A stretch of 58,070 nucleotides of DNA from Monosiga brevicollis MX1 (Eukaryota > Opisthokonta > Choanoflagellata > Craspedida > Salpingoecidae): NCBI RefSeq assembly GCF_000002865.3, contig NW_001865065.1, forward strand, positions 547,401-605,470, read 5' to 3'. The position numbers were made by a program, and so were the translations under genes. Positions 44,501-55,278 of the stretch are shown here, one piece after another. The notes beneath the pieces were generated by a model. It had not been told where the DNA came from. It ran no database searches and saw nothing but the letters and a program-made list of their open reading frames with translations. Each line of letters opens with the position of its first letter. Within the stretch, counting starts at the first letter, position 1.

Positions 44501-45210
44501 NNNNNGGGGGGGGGGGGGGGTGAGTTTGGATGGTGCAGATGACCGGGGGGGAAAAGATGAAAAGGAAAGATTTTTTGGGGGGCAAGTGACTAAATCGACT
44601 GACTGAGCTGTTGAGTAAAATCGGCGACGAGATTTTCTTCGAGAGGGGCGTGCTTCTCAATGTACTCGGACAAGTCACCGCCCTCGCAGAACTGCCGACC
44701 AGGAGCCAGGCAGAGGGTGCAATGAGCCTTTGGTGGGAGCAAGCCTCGTATCACGCATCGCAGGCCGCCGTACCTCAGTGACGAGGCAAATGTCGTCACG
44801 TGTATCGATGCGTTCATAGAGCATCATGATGTTGGGATGGTCCATCGCCTGGCCAGGAGAAAAAGCGAGCCCCGTGCACACCAGGCGTGAGTTTGAAAAG
44901 ACGAAATGAAAAGCGAACAGAGGAAGGCTGAGTTGTGTCGCGGCTTGAGCGACGAAAAGGTGACTGGGACCGACGAGGTCGAGCACGCGCGCACCTGAAG
45001 AATTTGAATTTCCTGCTCGAGGAGCCTTTGGGCTTTTTTCTTCTTGAGTTTACCACGCACGATGCGCTTGATGGCGACGGGAAGGCCATCGTTGCGCTGG
45101 CCGCGATAAACCTCGGCAAAGCTACCGTGACCGAGGCAATCCTTGAGGCGGTATTGGTAGTCGCCAATGACGCGCACACGCGCGTCCTCCTCGGCCGAGC
45201 GAGTCTCCAT
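41588..45210 (-). CDS. ULK: ULK/ATG1-type autophagy kinase with C-terminal zinc ribbon, 802 aa
   Basis: Nine exons (45210-44995, 44848-44774, 44691-44604, 44323-44265, 44109-44028, 43934-43837, 43656-42961, 42840-42358, 42199-41588) keep one frame across the assembly gap, which sits in intron 3. The kinase (about 18-280) has [12 protein letters not shown] (Lys48), [12 protein letters not shown] (164-166), [12 protein letters not shown] and RHPFVRR. A Ser/Thr/Pro-rich region follows. Residues about 440-620 form a helical region ([36 protein letters not shown]) matching the MIT-like C-terminal domain of ATG1/ULK that binds ATG13. Unusually, the chain continues through a Gly/Pro/Tyr-rich stretch to a Cys4 zinc ribbon, C780/C783/C794/C797. 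The role would be autophagy initiation. The start ATG at 45210 puts the kinase at the N-terminus as in ULK1/2. Confidence 0.92.
44372..44520. other. Assembly gap (102 N) flanked by G-homopolymers
   Basis: Ns occupy 44404-44505. The left flank is a run of about 21 G then aatttggatgg; the right flank is about 15 G then tgagtttggatgg. The shared TTTGGATGG on both sides suggests a tandem array of G-tract plus TTTGGATGG units that could not be sequenced. It lies wholly in an intron. Confidence 0.9.
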
Positions 45211-46649
45211 GTTGGGCTGGTCAGCCCCACTGTGGTGCGCAGAACCAGCTGAAGGCGAGACTACCACATCCGCCTATTAAGATTGATGAAAGACGAGCCA
45301 ACCAGGGCATGGGCCAGGCGACAACACGGCACGTCAAGCAAAAACCGACGAGGTGAGAGACTGTTCGAGATGATATTTTTTTTAACATGTAAAAAACAGT
45401 GTGTGTATGAAGTGGTGCTGTTTCTAGACAGGCCAAGAAGGACGACAACAAAACAGGGTTTGTCGGCGCAGCACCGAGGGTCAAGAAGCAAGGGTCAGAC
45501 ACATCCAGCTCACATTTGGCTCATGCCAGCAGGCGCTGAGAGCAACGAAAGCAAAAGAACACGTCAACAAAAACTGCCACGAAACACTTTCACCCATTGG
45601 GCCTTGGGCCTTGGGCCAAGCGCCAACACACAGAAGCCAACATTCATCAGCACAAAACGTGAAAACCAAGGAAGAAAAAGATTTCTGACAAAGTTGAATC
45701 GAATCGTTGACGAGCAACCAACGAGCAAGCAGTACCAAGCAAAGGAGAGGAGGTGGTCCAACCAAATTGGAAATGCACAACTTGCTAGAAATGAAGACTA
45801 CGTAACCACGAAACAAAACGCACAGAACCGCCAAAAATAGCATCTTGCCCAACAACGGCTCGCGACAAAATAATATGAGAGAGAGAGAGAGAGAGAGAAG
45901 CTGATGATGCGATGTTGTCAATCAAAACAAGCACAAGGCTTGATGAAAAGGCAGCCAAACAAACAGAGCAAAAAGGAGAGAGACAGAGACAGAGGTAAGG
46001 GAGAGAGGGAGAGAGGGAGAGAAACACATGCAGAAAGAACAAGAAAGCGATGACGCCGATGACGCGCTCACACACACACACACACACACGCACACACACA
46101 CACAAAGTTGGAACACGTCTGCGGTGTCAATCAATCAACATACATGGCGGGCATGGGCGGGCGGCGGTGCGGTCATATCCGCAGCTGCATGCTGATGCGT
46201 GTGAGGCACTACGCGACCGGGCTCGGTCGACGCAGGAGCGTGGGGCGGGCCGGTGTTATCCGTGATGCAGGCCTCGCAACAACTGCGTGTCCAAGGTTGA
46301 AAAAGCACAAACAAAGCTGCGAAATGCAAGTCGCGTTTCGCAAAAGTTGGTTCAGCAACGGGTGACGCTGCAACCCTGGTGAAGAGGGAAGAAGGCACCA
46401 ATTCAAGCAGTTATGCAAAGGTGTCGCCGAGGAGACAGCGGCGACCGATGATGATGCGTGAGAGCAGTAAGGAGGTCGCGCCCAAGATCAAAAGAGGGAT
46501 TGATCGCGACACCGAACCCGCTCAAACAAGAGACCCAAGCGAGGGCTCCCGACACAAGCGGAAGGAAAGCGGAAGGTGCAAAGAGGGAAGAGAGAACACA
46601 GCCCGCACTGTTCGCAAGGAAGGTGCGATCGAAAGAAAAAAATAATTTG

Positions 46650-46680
<31 letters not shown>

Positions 46681-48038
46681 GGCGCGTACGAGACGCGAAA
46701 ATGGAGCTCATTGCATTGAGAACAAAACAAACGAAACAAAAAAAAAACAGAGAGAAAAGAGACACAACACACACACACACACACGCACATACACACATAC
46801 ACAGAAGCCGAGCGAGGTTGTTGGACAGAGGCGGTGCAAGGGGCCAGCAATGCCCATAACAACTTCTTTGACATGTTACAACCTGTCTGCTCGTGTTGTG
46901 TCTTCGCACATCTCGTGAGTGACAACAGATCTTGCTTGGGATTCGAGGCAGCGCTCGCTCGCTGAAGAGGGTATGAAGTTGTCTTTTTTGACACGCTGAA
47001 CGCACTGCCCTTGGACAACACCATGCCCTGCTCTTGGTTATGCAACCCCAGATCCTCTCTTCTCGTTCCCGGCAGCTGTTCCCAGACCATTGTCGTTAAC
47101 GGTCACTCACTACTCTTCTTTCTTCATTCGGCTCCGGAAGAAGAAGCAGAAGAAGCAGAAGAAGCAGAAGAAGAAGAAGGTATTTCTGTCTGACAATGGC
47201 ATAGGTGCCTCTGCTTTCTGCTTCTGCAACTTGTGACGCGGTTCGTCCGTTTGGCCTTGCCAATGGCGCATTGTCGCGTTCGCTGCTTAGGGAGGAGCCA
47301 GCCAATGACATGGTGGGCGCGCCACTGACGTCGACGATCCTGCCTGACGCCTTGGCAAGAATGATGGCCTGCTTTCTTACTGTATGCATGTCCAAAACCC
47401 AGGCTGTCCCATTGGGATCTGAAAGCACTGACCGATCCCATCATCACACGATCGATAGGGCTGCTGCAAGGATTACAGCGACCTGCGGGTGCATGCATTT
47501 CAGAGATGCCACAACATACGTAACCTTTTGGGTTTGAAACATAAAGTTGATGGTCGATTGTTACAGCCGATCAAGAATCCTTCCTTGCTTCCCCTACTCG
47601 AGCACGGCGTGCTTGCGTCCGAGAGCCACCGTTTGAAAATCGCCGATGCCCACCCCCAGTCAGGCTGACCGAGAGAGAGATGGACAGCGAGTCACGAGAA
47701 ACAGAGCAAACACAAACACACCACACCAATGGGAAGGTTGGCCCAAAGTTGAAGAAGGGAGACAAGAGCAGAACAAGTAGTTTCGGATGTAGAAAAAGTA
47801 CAGGGTCACCCCGGTCGGACACAATCAGACCTAAACAAACCATGCCATGCCTCGCTCTGCCTTCAAGGACATACCGTGCTGAGGTCCACTATACACGATC
47901 CCTCCCCACCTCGGAGGTCTCCGCACCCCCGCCCCCCCAGCCCGCTCTGAGCGACGCAGCAGGCGTAACAATGTCAGCCTTTATTGTCAGATCAATCACA
48001 TTGTCATCCTTTTAAGTTATATCTGACATTCTGGCACC
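45211..48038. other. Long low-complexity divergent spacer, no supported gene
   Basis: About 2.8 kb between the ULK-like and methyltransferase starts. It holds (GA)n at about 45879-45899 and 46650-46680, (CA)n at about 46070-46104 and 46769-46800, and GAAGAAGCA repeats at about 47139-47180. TCTGACA occurs at 45684 and 47189, TGTCAGATC at 47985 and TATCTGACA at 48020, the last only 19 bp before the methyltransferase ATG. Open frames at 46400-47540 exist on both strands but lack splice support. Confidence 0.5.
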
Positions 48039-49445
48039 ATGTTGAGCGACATGGGAGGTCAGCCCAACACGGATGGCGGCGACCATGAGGCCAACGCCGG
48101 GGGTCAGGGAGGGACAGCGACAGCACGATCAGCGCAGGCGTATGAAGGGATGCGGGCGCTGCGTCAGGGAAGTTGTGCCAGCTGTGAGACCCCGGTACAG
48201 CCCGGTGATTTGCTTTGGCCGTGTACCGCGCCCGGGCCCAACGGCCGCCGCATCTGGAAACATCTGGCTTGCGCGCAGCGTGAGGTGGACGGCCCACTTG
48301 TCAAGCCGCAGTGCAAGCATTGGCTGCGCACGGGCACTTGTCGCTACGGGACCGACTGCTTTTTCCTTCACCCCGAGCCCGAGGGCCAGCATCGCCGGGC
48401 CCAGTTGCTGGCCGAAGCACAAGACCGCGCGCGCCGGGCTCGCCCTGACCGGCATGGCGAACTGCGCGTGGCCGTTCAGAACCGGGGACCGGGCCGGCGC
48501 AACAAGGTGCGCAACGCGTTTCGAGCGGCTGCCTTTCGGCGCTTTCTAGTAGACACCTTTGGCCTTGAAAGTCTGCGCTCGGGCACCGGCGTACTGGACG
48601 TGGCCTCGGGCAAGGGTGACCTGGCCTACGAACTCTCGGCTCTGAACGGTGTCCCCGTCACGTGCATCGAACCGAGACAACTGCGTCTTCAGCAAGTGGT
48701 CTTGCGCCTGCGTCACAACTACTACCACCAAAACCCTCTTTTTGCAAGCTACAATCGCTTTCCAACCCCGGCCGAATGCGAGGCCCAGCGTGCGCCTCTG
48801 CGTCACCTTCGCATCTTGCTGCGCCTGTGTGCAGATCGCTGCGATCAGATTGAGGCTCTATCCAGCCCCGAGGCTTGGGATACGGCCCGCACCGCAGCCC
48901 AAACTCTAGTTTGGGATCGACGTGGCCTGCACGGACCCTCTGACACTGCTGAAGCAACCTCTTCCGCGTGTACCCCAGATGCTCGCCCGTTGAGCCCCGC
49001 TCTGGCTGCCCAAGCGGCAGAACGGGACCCTTTCCCACCATCGGTAGCTGATGCTGATGTGGACAAGACAGTGGCTGCAACAGATGTCAGTCAAGAGGCC
49101 ACGGCTATGCCTGCAACAGAGGCACCGCTGCCATGTGCCACGGAGGTGTGGGACCGGGCGGTTGCTTCCCAACTGGTGCATGAATGTGCCCTGATTGTGG
49201 GCATGCATCCCGACCAAGCAGCAGGGGACCTCATTGATCTAGCCTTGGCCTTGAATAAACCGTTTGCACTCACGCCCTGCTGCACCTATGCCAAGGAATT
49301 TCCCAAACGTCGCCTCGCCAACGGCACCCCCGTGCGCTCCTACTCGCAACTCCTCGACTTCCTGCAGCAGAAACACCCCTCCATTCAGCGCTGCCAACTT
49401 GACTTTGAAGGCAAAAATGTGTGCCTCTATCGTCTGTGCCCTTGA
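48039..49445 (+). CDS. PARP-like/CCCH zinc-finger + SAM methyltransferase fusion, intronless, 468 aa
   Basis: A single frame starts at the ATG at 48039. Residues about 45-80 hold CASCETPVQPGDLLWPC with IWKHLAC, spacing reminiscent of PARP-type zinc fingers. Next is a canonical CCCH finger, CKHWLRTGTCRYGTDCFFLH (CX8CX5CX3H), an RNA-binding motif. After an Arg-rich linker comes motif I of a Rossmann methyltransferase, VLDVASGKGDLAYELSA, with CIEPR as the acidic strand-2 end. A C-terminal part has IVGMHPDQAAGDLIDLAL and FALTPCCTYAKEF, a pattern seen in methyltransferases related to METTL25 and TRM13. The combination suggests methylation of an RNA, perhaps tRNA; substrate and exact family are inference. 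It lacks introns. Confidence 0.75.
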   Translation: MLSDMGGQPNTDGGDHEANAGGQGGTATARSAQAYEGMRALRQGSCASCETPVQPGDLLWPCTAPGPNGRRIWKHLACAQREVDGPLVKPQCKHWLRTGTCRYGTDCFFLHPEPEGQHRRAQLLAEAQDRARRARPDRHGELRVAVQNRGPGRRNKVRNAFRAAAFRRFLVDTFGLESLRSGTGVLDVASGKGDLAYELSALNGVPVTCIEPRQLRLQQVVLRLRHNYYHQNPLFASYNRFPTPAECEAQRAPLRHLRILLRLCADRCDQIEALSSPEAWDTARTAAQTLVWDRRGLHGPSDTAEATSSACTPDARPLSPALAAQAAERDPFPPSVADADVDKTVAATDVSQEATAMPATEAPLPCATEVWDRAVASQLVHECALIVGMHPDQAAGDLIDLALALNKPFALTPCCTYAKEFPKRRLANGTPVRSYSQLLDFLQQKHPSIQRCQLDFEGKNVCLYRLCP

Positions 49446-49877
49446 CGCGCGTTCACTGCACGGTTGTCTGCACCGTTCTGGAAGCAGGCGGCTGCGACTT
49501 AGGAAGCCTGCTTGCTGAATGCCTTTCAAATGCCGCTCCAGCAGTGACCCGACTTTAATTCATTTGACTTTAATTCATTTCCCTTCCTCGAGAGACAGAG
49601 AGAGAGAGAGACGAAAATCAACAACGATCACAAGAGACACACAGAGAGATGATTGCCACACAAGTACCACATGTAGTAAAGAATTTGGCGAAAAGAGAAA
49701 CACAGGTAGAATTGGAGAAATCAAGAAAGGAACAGCACAACTACCACAGGTAGAGAGATGAATTGGTTAGAGGGAAAAAGAGAAAGAGAAAGGCATCAAC
49801 AACAAAGACACAAAGGACACAGAGAGAGAGGGAAAGAACAAACTACCACATGTAACAACAGGGAACAAGAGGGAGAG

Positions 49878-49930
<53 letters not shown>

Positions 49931-50054
49931 GATAAAAATAAAACCGTCGTGTGCCTTCTCAGGTCTTCGGGGAGGGGGGGTGTTGGCTGGGATCAGAGTC
50001 GATTCCTTCGAGGTCACATACGTTTGCGGCACTGGAGCGGTTGTGCTGGCAGGG
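49446..50054. other. Spacer with GA and (CA)n repeats
   Basis: GA-rich segments cover about 49590-49650 and 49755-49870, and a clean (CA)n array about 49880-49928. AACTACCACA(G/T)GTA-like words repeat at about 49666, 49739 and 49842. It lies just upstream of the MFS gene. Confidence 0.6.
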
Positions 50055-52640
50055 ATGGTGAAGACGCAGGTCAACCGGTGGCTCATCATGGCCACCGGTA
50101 TGTTGATGATGACCGTTGCCGGCACCATCTACTTGTACCCGGACTATGCCACGGCCCTTCGAGGCCAGCTCAACTTTTCAATCGCTGAGAGCGCTCGCAT
50201 CGGCACCTTGCTCAACCTTGGTACGTGCCGGGGAAGCGCGGCCCTTGCTGATCGCGCCCTCCACGTGCACCACCGCAGATCAGCACGATGATGCTTGCGG
50301 CCTGTCAATTTGTCCCCACTCACACGGACACCCTGTCTTCCTTTGTCTCGCTTTTCTCGGAACAGGTGCCTGGATGACGGTGATTGGTGGTATCTTCTAT
50401 GATCGCTTCGGTCCTTTGCGCACCGGCCTGATCGGTGCTGTCACCACCTTTGTCGGCTATTTCCTCATGTTCCTAGCTGCCCAGGTCTGAATGACAAACT
50501 GAGCTCGGCGCAAGCCAATCGTCCGCCTCACGATCAATCTGCCATCGCACATCGTCGCCTGCCGTTCCCACGCTGCATTCAGCTCACCGCCCTCTCTGTT
50601 CCTCCGCATGCAGGAGCGCATCATCCACACCTGGATTGCCGTTGGTTTTTACGCCTTTATCATGGGACAGGGTTCAGGGTAGGTTGACCAAACGCGTCGA
50701 CGTTGCTGTGCCTTATCTCTCTCTTTCTTGCTCCTCCGAATGGCTCGGAGACCGCCCCTGGCTTTCCTTCACGGCGCTACTGCACCTGTACCATGTGCCA
50801 AAGATGGATGTATTGCGTGGCTCTCAACACGAGCGTGCAAAACTTTCCCGCCCGCAATCGAGGAAAGATCGTGGGCCTTTTAGCCTGTTGCTTCGGCCTC
50901 TGCTCGGGCATTTTCACACGCCTTCACGCCGGCTTCTTTTCCGAGTCCGACGGCTCAAACGGCGGCGACATTGCCCCTTTCCTTTTCTTCCTGGCCGTTA
51001 CCACGGGTGGCCTTGGCCTTGCATACACATTCTTCCAGCAAATTCTGACCGAAACAACCGTCACTCAAAAGCCTGCCGAAGCCCGACGGGTCGCCGCAGG
51101 TACAGCCCATCTTGTTTGGTCGTCAACCGTTGGTGCACCCAACCACGCGGCTTTGAGCATCCCAATCCCTCATACCAACGCCATCATGTCTGCCACCTCG
51201 GCAACACTGGTCAACGGCCACAGCCTATGCCATAGCATTGGCCGTTGCCACATACATCGCGGCATCCTCCATCTCCGCCGCCTTCTCCAGCCACGATGAC
51301 AGCAGACCTTTGGCCGTGGGCTTGATTGTCCTCGTATTCAGCCTACTCCTTCTCCCAGTCGGCAGCGGGCCTTGGCTTCGCTTCGGCCGCCAAGCACAAT
51401 ATACGCGGCTCGCTGACGACCACGAACACCATGCTGCTGATACTCACAAACTACCTCCGTCCATCAACGTAACCGCCACTTCCAACGCCCCGACCAAGAC
51501 ACACTACACCCTCCTCGAGGCCGTCACCTCTCTTGACTTTTGGCTCATCTTCCTCGTCCTCTTCTTTGGTGTGGGCGCTGGCATTTGCATCGTCAACAAC
51601 CTCCCGGAGATTGTCATTTCCCGTCTACCCCCGAGCGAAGCCGGCAGAGTGATTGCCAGCAGTGATGTGCCTCACAGCAAGGATTCCTCCACCCTAGTCG
51701 CGCTGGTAAGAAGCACCCTGAGGGCAAGCATAACCCACACCTCTTGTTTCCCGTGATATTATTACTCCCGTGCCATACCCTTGACTGGGCAGCTCATACC
51801 GTGCCAAACCGGGCCTTTGCTCAGTTTAGCGTCTTCAACACGTGTGGTCGCTTGCTGAGCGGTTATCTCTCCGACGCCTTTGCGCACCGTATCTCGCGCC
51901 TGGGCTTCCTAGTCATGGGTAGCCTTCTCATGGGAGCTGTGCAGGTCTGTGGCGCTCGCCTTGGAGATACCCGGAACAAAGCAGCCGTAATTACTTACGT
52001 CTATGCGCACGCGCCGGGTCTCTCCAGGTGTACTTTATGTTTACCAGCATCGACGGCATGTACGGAGCAGTTGTCTTGCTCGGGATCGCCTGTAAGTTTT
52101 CGTTCATTCCGACTCAGATTTCCTCCCTTCTCAACAACCAGCTTACCTCGCCAACCCGTATTCCAGACGGTAGCTTTTTCTGCCTGGTGCCCGCTCTGGT
52201 CTCTGAGGCTTTCGGCATGGCTACGTTTGGCGCCACTTTTGGCCTACAAGGCTTGGCTCCGGCCGCCGGTATGATGCGCTTAATTCGGACCGTGCCCGCC
52301 CCGCGCACCCCGCCCTGCAGACCCCGTCCAATCGCTCCATCGCCTGCTGCTGCATTGACCTTGCTTCTGGCGCAATCTTTCTTGCGACTCCCGCACAGGC
52401 TCGGAAGTTTTTGGTACAGCCATCGCGGGCAGACTGGCAGATTCATATGCCAACCATGCACACCTGACCGTCATCACCAAGAGTGGAGACAAAGTGATCC
52501 ACTGTATTGGTGCTGAATGCTTCCGTTACAGCCTGCTGTGCACTGCGGGTGGTTGCTTGATTGGTGCAGGATTGGCACTGTGGATGGCATATCGCCAGCG
52601 TCGAGGAACGGCCAACACGCTCAAGTTGCACGCGAGTTGA
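50055..52640 (+). CDS. Nodulin-like major facilitator superfamily transporter, 9 exons, 551 aa
   Basis: Exons are 50055-50220, 50366-50484, 50614-50678, 50804-51099, 51224-51705, 51825-51944, 52028-52091, 52167-52268 and 52399-52640. About twelve hydrophobic helices are encoded. Family landmarks are the first helix pair with YPDYATALRGQLNFS, GGIFYDRFGPLRTGL (the MFS loop 2-3 motif), GQGSGWMYCVALNTSVQNFP then RNRGKIVGLL, and in the second half FNTCGRLLSGYLSDAF. These match the nodulin-like/MCH1 branch, whose substrates are mostly monocarboxylates, sugars or metal chelates. The central loop (about 275-310) is hydrophilic. Substrate cannot be predicted. Confidence 0.88.
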
Positions 52641-52958
52641 AACAGCCACACGCGTGTGGCGCTGTGGCGCTCAGGGATCATGCCAATCCCACTAGCCTAT
52701 CTCTTTGAATTTAGTTGTAGCTTTGCCAATTTTTGACGCTGAATGGTCATCATGTGGGGCCAACGTTTAAATTTCTCGATTAGGGACGGGGCATCAAGAG
52801 GAGGCTTCACAAGCCACACACACGCACACATACACACGCGCAAGACAAGACACACATTCACAGGTGCGGTGCGACAAGAAAAAGCGGCTGGTCTATACAC
52901 AAGCACAGAACGGGGCACACAAAGCCAAAACACGGCGACAAGTTGTAACATTCATTCC
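52641..52958. other. Convergent 3' spacer with short CA repeats
   Basis: Short CACACGCACACATACACACG repeats lie at about 52815-52842. No gene is seen. Confidence 0.5.
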
Positions 52959-55278
52959 TTAAGCACGGGAGGTGGTACCTGCACGCTCGACATCACGGTG
53001 CACATTTTGCTCCAATGCATCGGTAGCAGAGCCATCTTCGCCATACTGTTGACGATGTTCAACGTTGTCTTGCTTGGGGGCTGATGCAGACTTTGCATAC
53101 TCGGGAGGGTTGAGCGGCTTGCCGCTGGGGGTAAAAGCATCTTCAACCGTCACGCGCTCGGCCGACTGCTGCTCGGCACGCTGCATTAGCGCGTGTCGAT
53201 CAGCCATGTCACGCCCCGCAAATTGCACCGTTCCTTGTGGCACTCGACCAGATCGGTACTTCAAAGCTGATTCTGTCTCCATAGCATCGCGACCCTCGCG
53301 AATGCCGCGTGTCCGGGGCCGACCAGCCTCACCCGACTGCCGAAAGTCACCTCGTTGATCCATGTTCAAATCACCAAAGGTCCCCTCGAGCTGCTGCTTG
53401 AGGCCGGATGAAGTCTTGGAGCCCCAGCGTGCCGCTTTATACGCGGCGCGATCCACGATCCTGCTCGCCTAGGACGGGCAGCACCCAATGATGAGATCAA
53501 GTAAGGCGGCAGCAGGCATCACACACGATCAAACACTGATAACGTGACGCCGACGCCATGGCAACAAACACAACCTAGCAAGAGACAAGTACGCACCTGA
53601 TCTGTGACGTTGTCACCAAAAGAATCGTTCACCTTGTCGCTGGCCTCCTCAAAATTGCGCTCCATGGCATTGGCAGCCTGTTTGGCCTTGTTCTTCAAGG
53701 CCGTACCAGTTTCGGCTGCCTCGGATTCGACTCGGCCTGCGGTTTCCTGGGCCTGATGCTTGGCCTGGTTGCCCTTTTGCTTGGCAGCCTCTGCCAGGTC
53801 CTCTGCCTTGTCCTTGGCCTCGTGCTTGCCCTCCTGCACCTTTTCGGCGGCATCGTCGTACAGCTCGCTCGCCTTGTCCTTTAGCTCACCAGCCTTGTCT
53901 TTGATCGTTTCCTTGGCGGAGCTTAGTCCATCCTCAACTTTGGTCATGACATCATCGCCCTTGGCCTCGGCCTCGTGCAGCGTGTCCTTGATGGCGTGAC
54001 GGCCTTCCTCGGCCCATTCGCTGGCCTTGTTGGCTGCCTGCTTGGCCGCGTGACGACCTTCTTCCTTGGCATCATCGGCGAGACGCTTGGCGTCACTCTG
54101 GTTGCTGGCGGCTGACTCGACGCGGTTGCCGAGCTTGCTGGCTTCATGGCGACCACGCTCCGTCATCTGCTCCACCTTGTCTGAGGCCTTCTCAGCAACG
54201 TGGCGGCCTTGCTCAGCGGCACGATCTGAGCTATCCATGTGCAGCACACGGGCCGTAGCGTTTTGGATGGCCTCGGCTGCGTTCTTGACCTGTGACTTGG
54301 CCTTGCTCAGCAAGGAGTCACCCTCCGCCGTATCAGGCAACATGTGCTCAACCTTTTCTTTGGCCTCGTGAGCCAGATGCTCCGCCTTGTCCTGAACCTC
54401 ATGGACAATGTGTTCACCACGCTCCTTGGCGTCGTGCAACATGCTGGCGGCGTTGGGAGCGGCCTGAGCGGCCTCCTCGGCCTTGTCCTCAAGACGATCA
54501 ACCGCACGGCGGCCCTGTTGGGCAGCCTTTTGGCCGAGGTCAGAGACCTCCCGCTTGGCTTGGTCCAAATTTTGTTCCACGCCCTGTACGACGCACGAGC
54601 CCAATAACAATGAGTCGCAGCAAGGAAGAGAGTTGAAACGTGCAAGTCGAGTACCAGAGATGCATGAACAAGCGAGGGGGCGAATGACCTACGCCAGATG
54701 GTGAGGGCATGGCTTGCTCGGCCTTGGAGGTCACGCGCTGCATTGACTGCTTCACGTCGCGTGCCAAGTTCTTGGCGCTCTGTGTTACCGGATTGGGGTT
54801 CGGATCACTGCCCTTGCCCAACCCTTGCGTGGCCGTTTGACCGTGGGTGTAGTTTTTGTTCATATCAAAGCTGGCCTGTGCGCTGGTCTTGCGCTTGTTG
54901 ACATATTCCTCGGATGCACGGAAGGCAGGGTCTTTTTGCCATTCGCCCTTGAACATCTTGTCATGCGGCAAAGTGGGATTGCCGTCAGTGCTGAAGCGAG
55001 TATGGGCTGCTTGGTATGCCTCGTCCTTGTTGGCCGGGTTCCATTCTACCGAGATGACAAGAGTTGGTTGAGTGCAACGCATGCCGCGGGCTGCAATGAT
55101 GCTGGAAGCTCATCAAAGAGAAACGGTGCGGCAAAGAGTGGTTCAAAAACTGCCGTTCGGACTTACGCATGTCATTCTCACTCGTCCGGGGACGAGCTGC
55201 AGATTGCTGTTGCAGTGAGCGAGCCGCTTGGCGGGCACACAGTGCCGTTTGTGGAAACCGAAGGTTGGTCTTCAACAT
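52959..55278 (-). CDS. LEA (group 3-like) protein with mitochondrial presequence, 653 aa
   Basis: Exons are 55278-55167, 55045-54693, 54583-53597 and 53468-52959. The N-terminus (MLKTNLRFPQTALCARQAAR) has the basic amphipathic look of a mitochondrial targeting sequence. Exon 3 encodes about 330 residues dominated by Ala, Lys, Glu and Asp with degenerate 11-residue repeats such as AKDKAEDLAEAAKQKGNQAK and KDKAGELKDKASELYDDAA, with almost no Cys or Trp. This is the composition and periodicity of late embryogenesis abundant group 3 proteins. They are disordered in water, fold to amphipathic helices on drying, and protect membranes and enzymes. The final exon adds 169 polar residues. A coiled-coil or apolipoprotein-like filament protein is the main alternative. 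Mitochondrial location and desiccation role are inference. Confidence 0.82.

Noticed and set aside
46403-46530. Hydrophobic minus-strand frame ending LLLSRIIIGRRCLLGDTFA
   Set aside because: A stop lies about 12 codons upstream of the hydrophobic part and no in-phase upstream exon was found in the repeat-rich surroundings.
47096-47540. Minus-strand frame with AIILAKASGRIVDVSGAPTM and an overlapping plus-strand frame
   Set aside because: Both strands give protein-like translations because of composition. No phase-consistent neighbouring exons or start were found, and no family is recognised.
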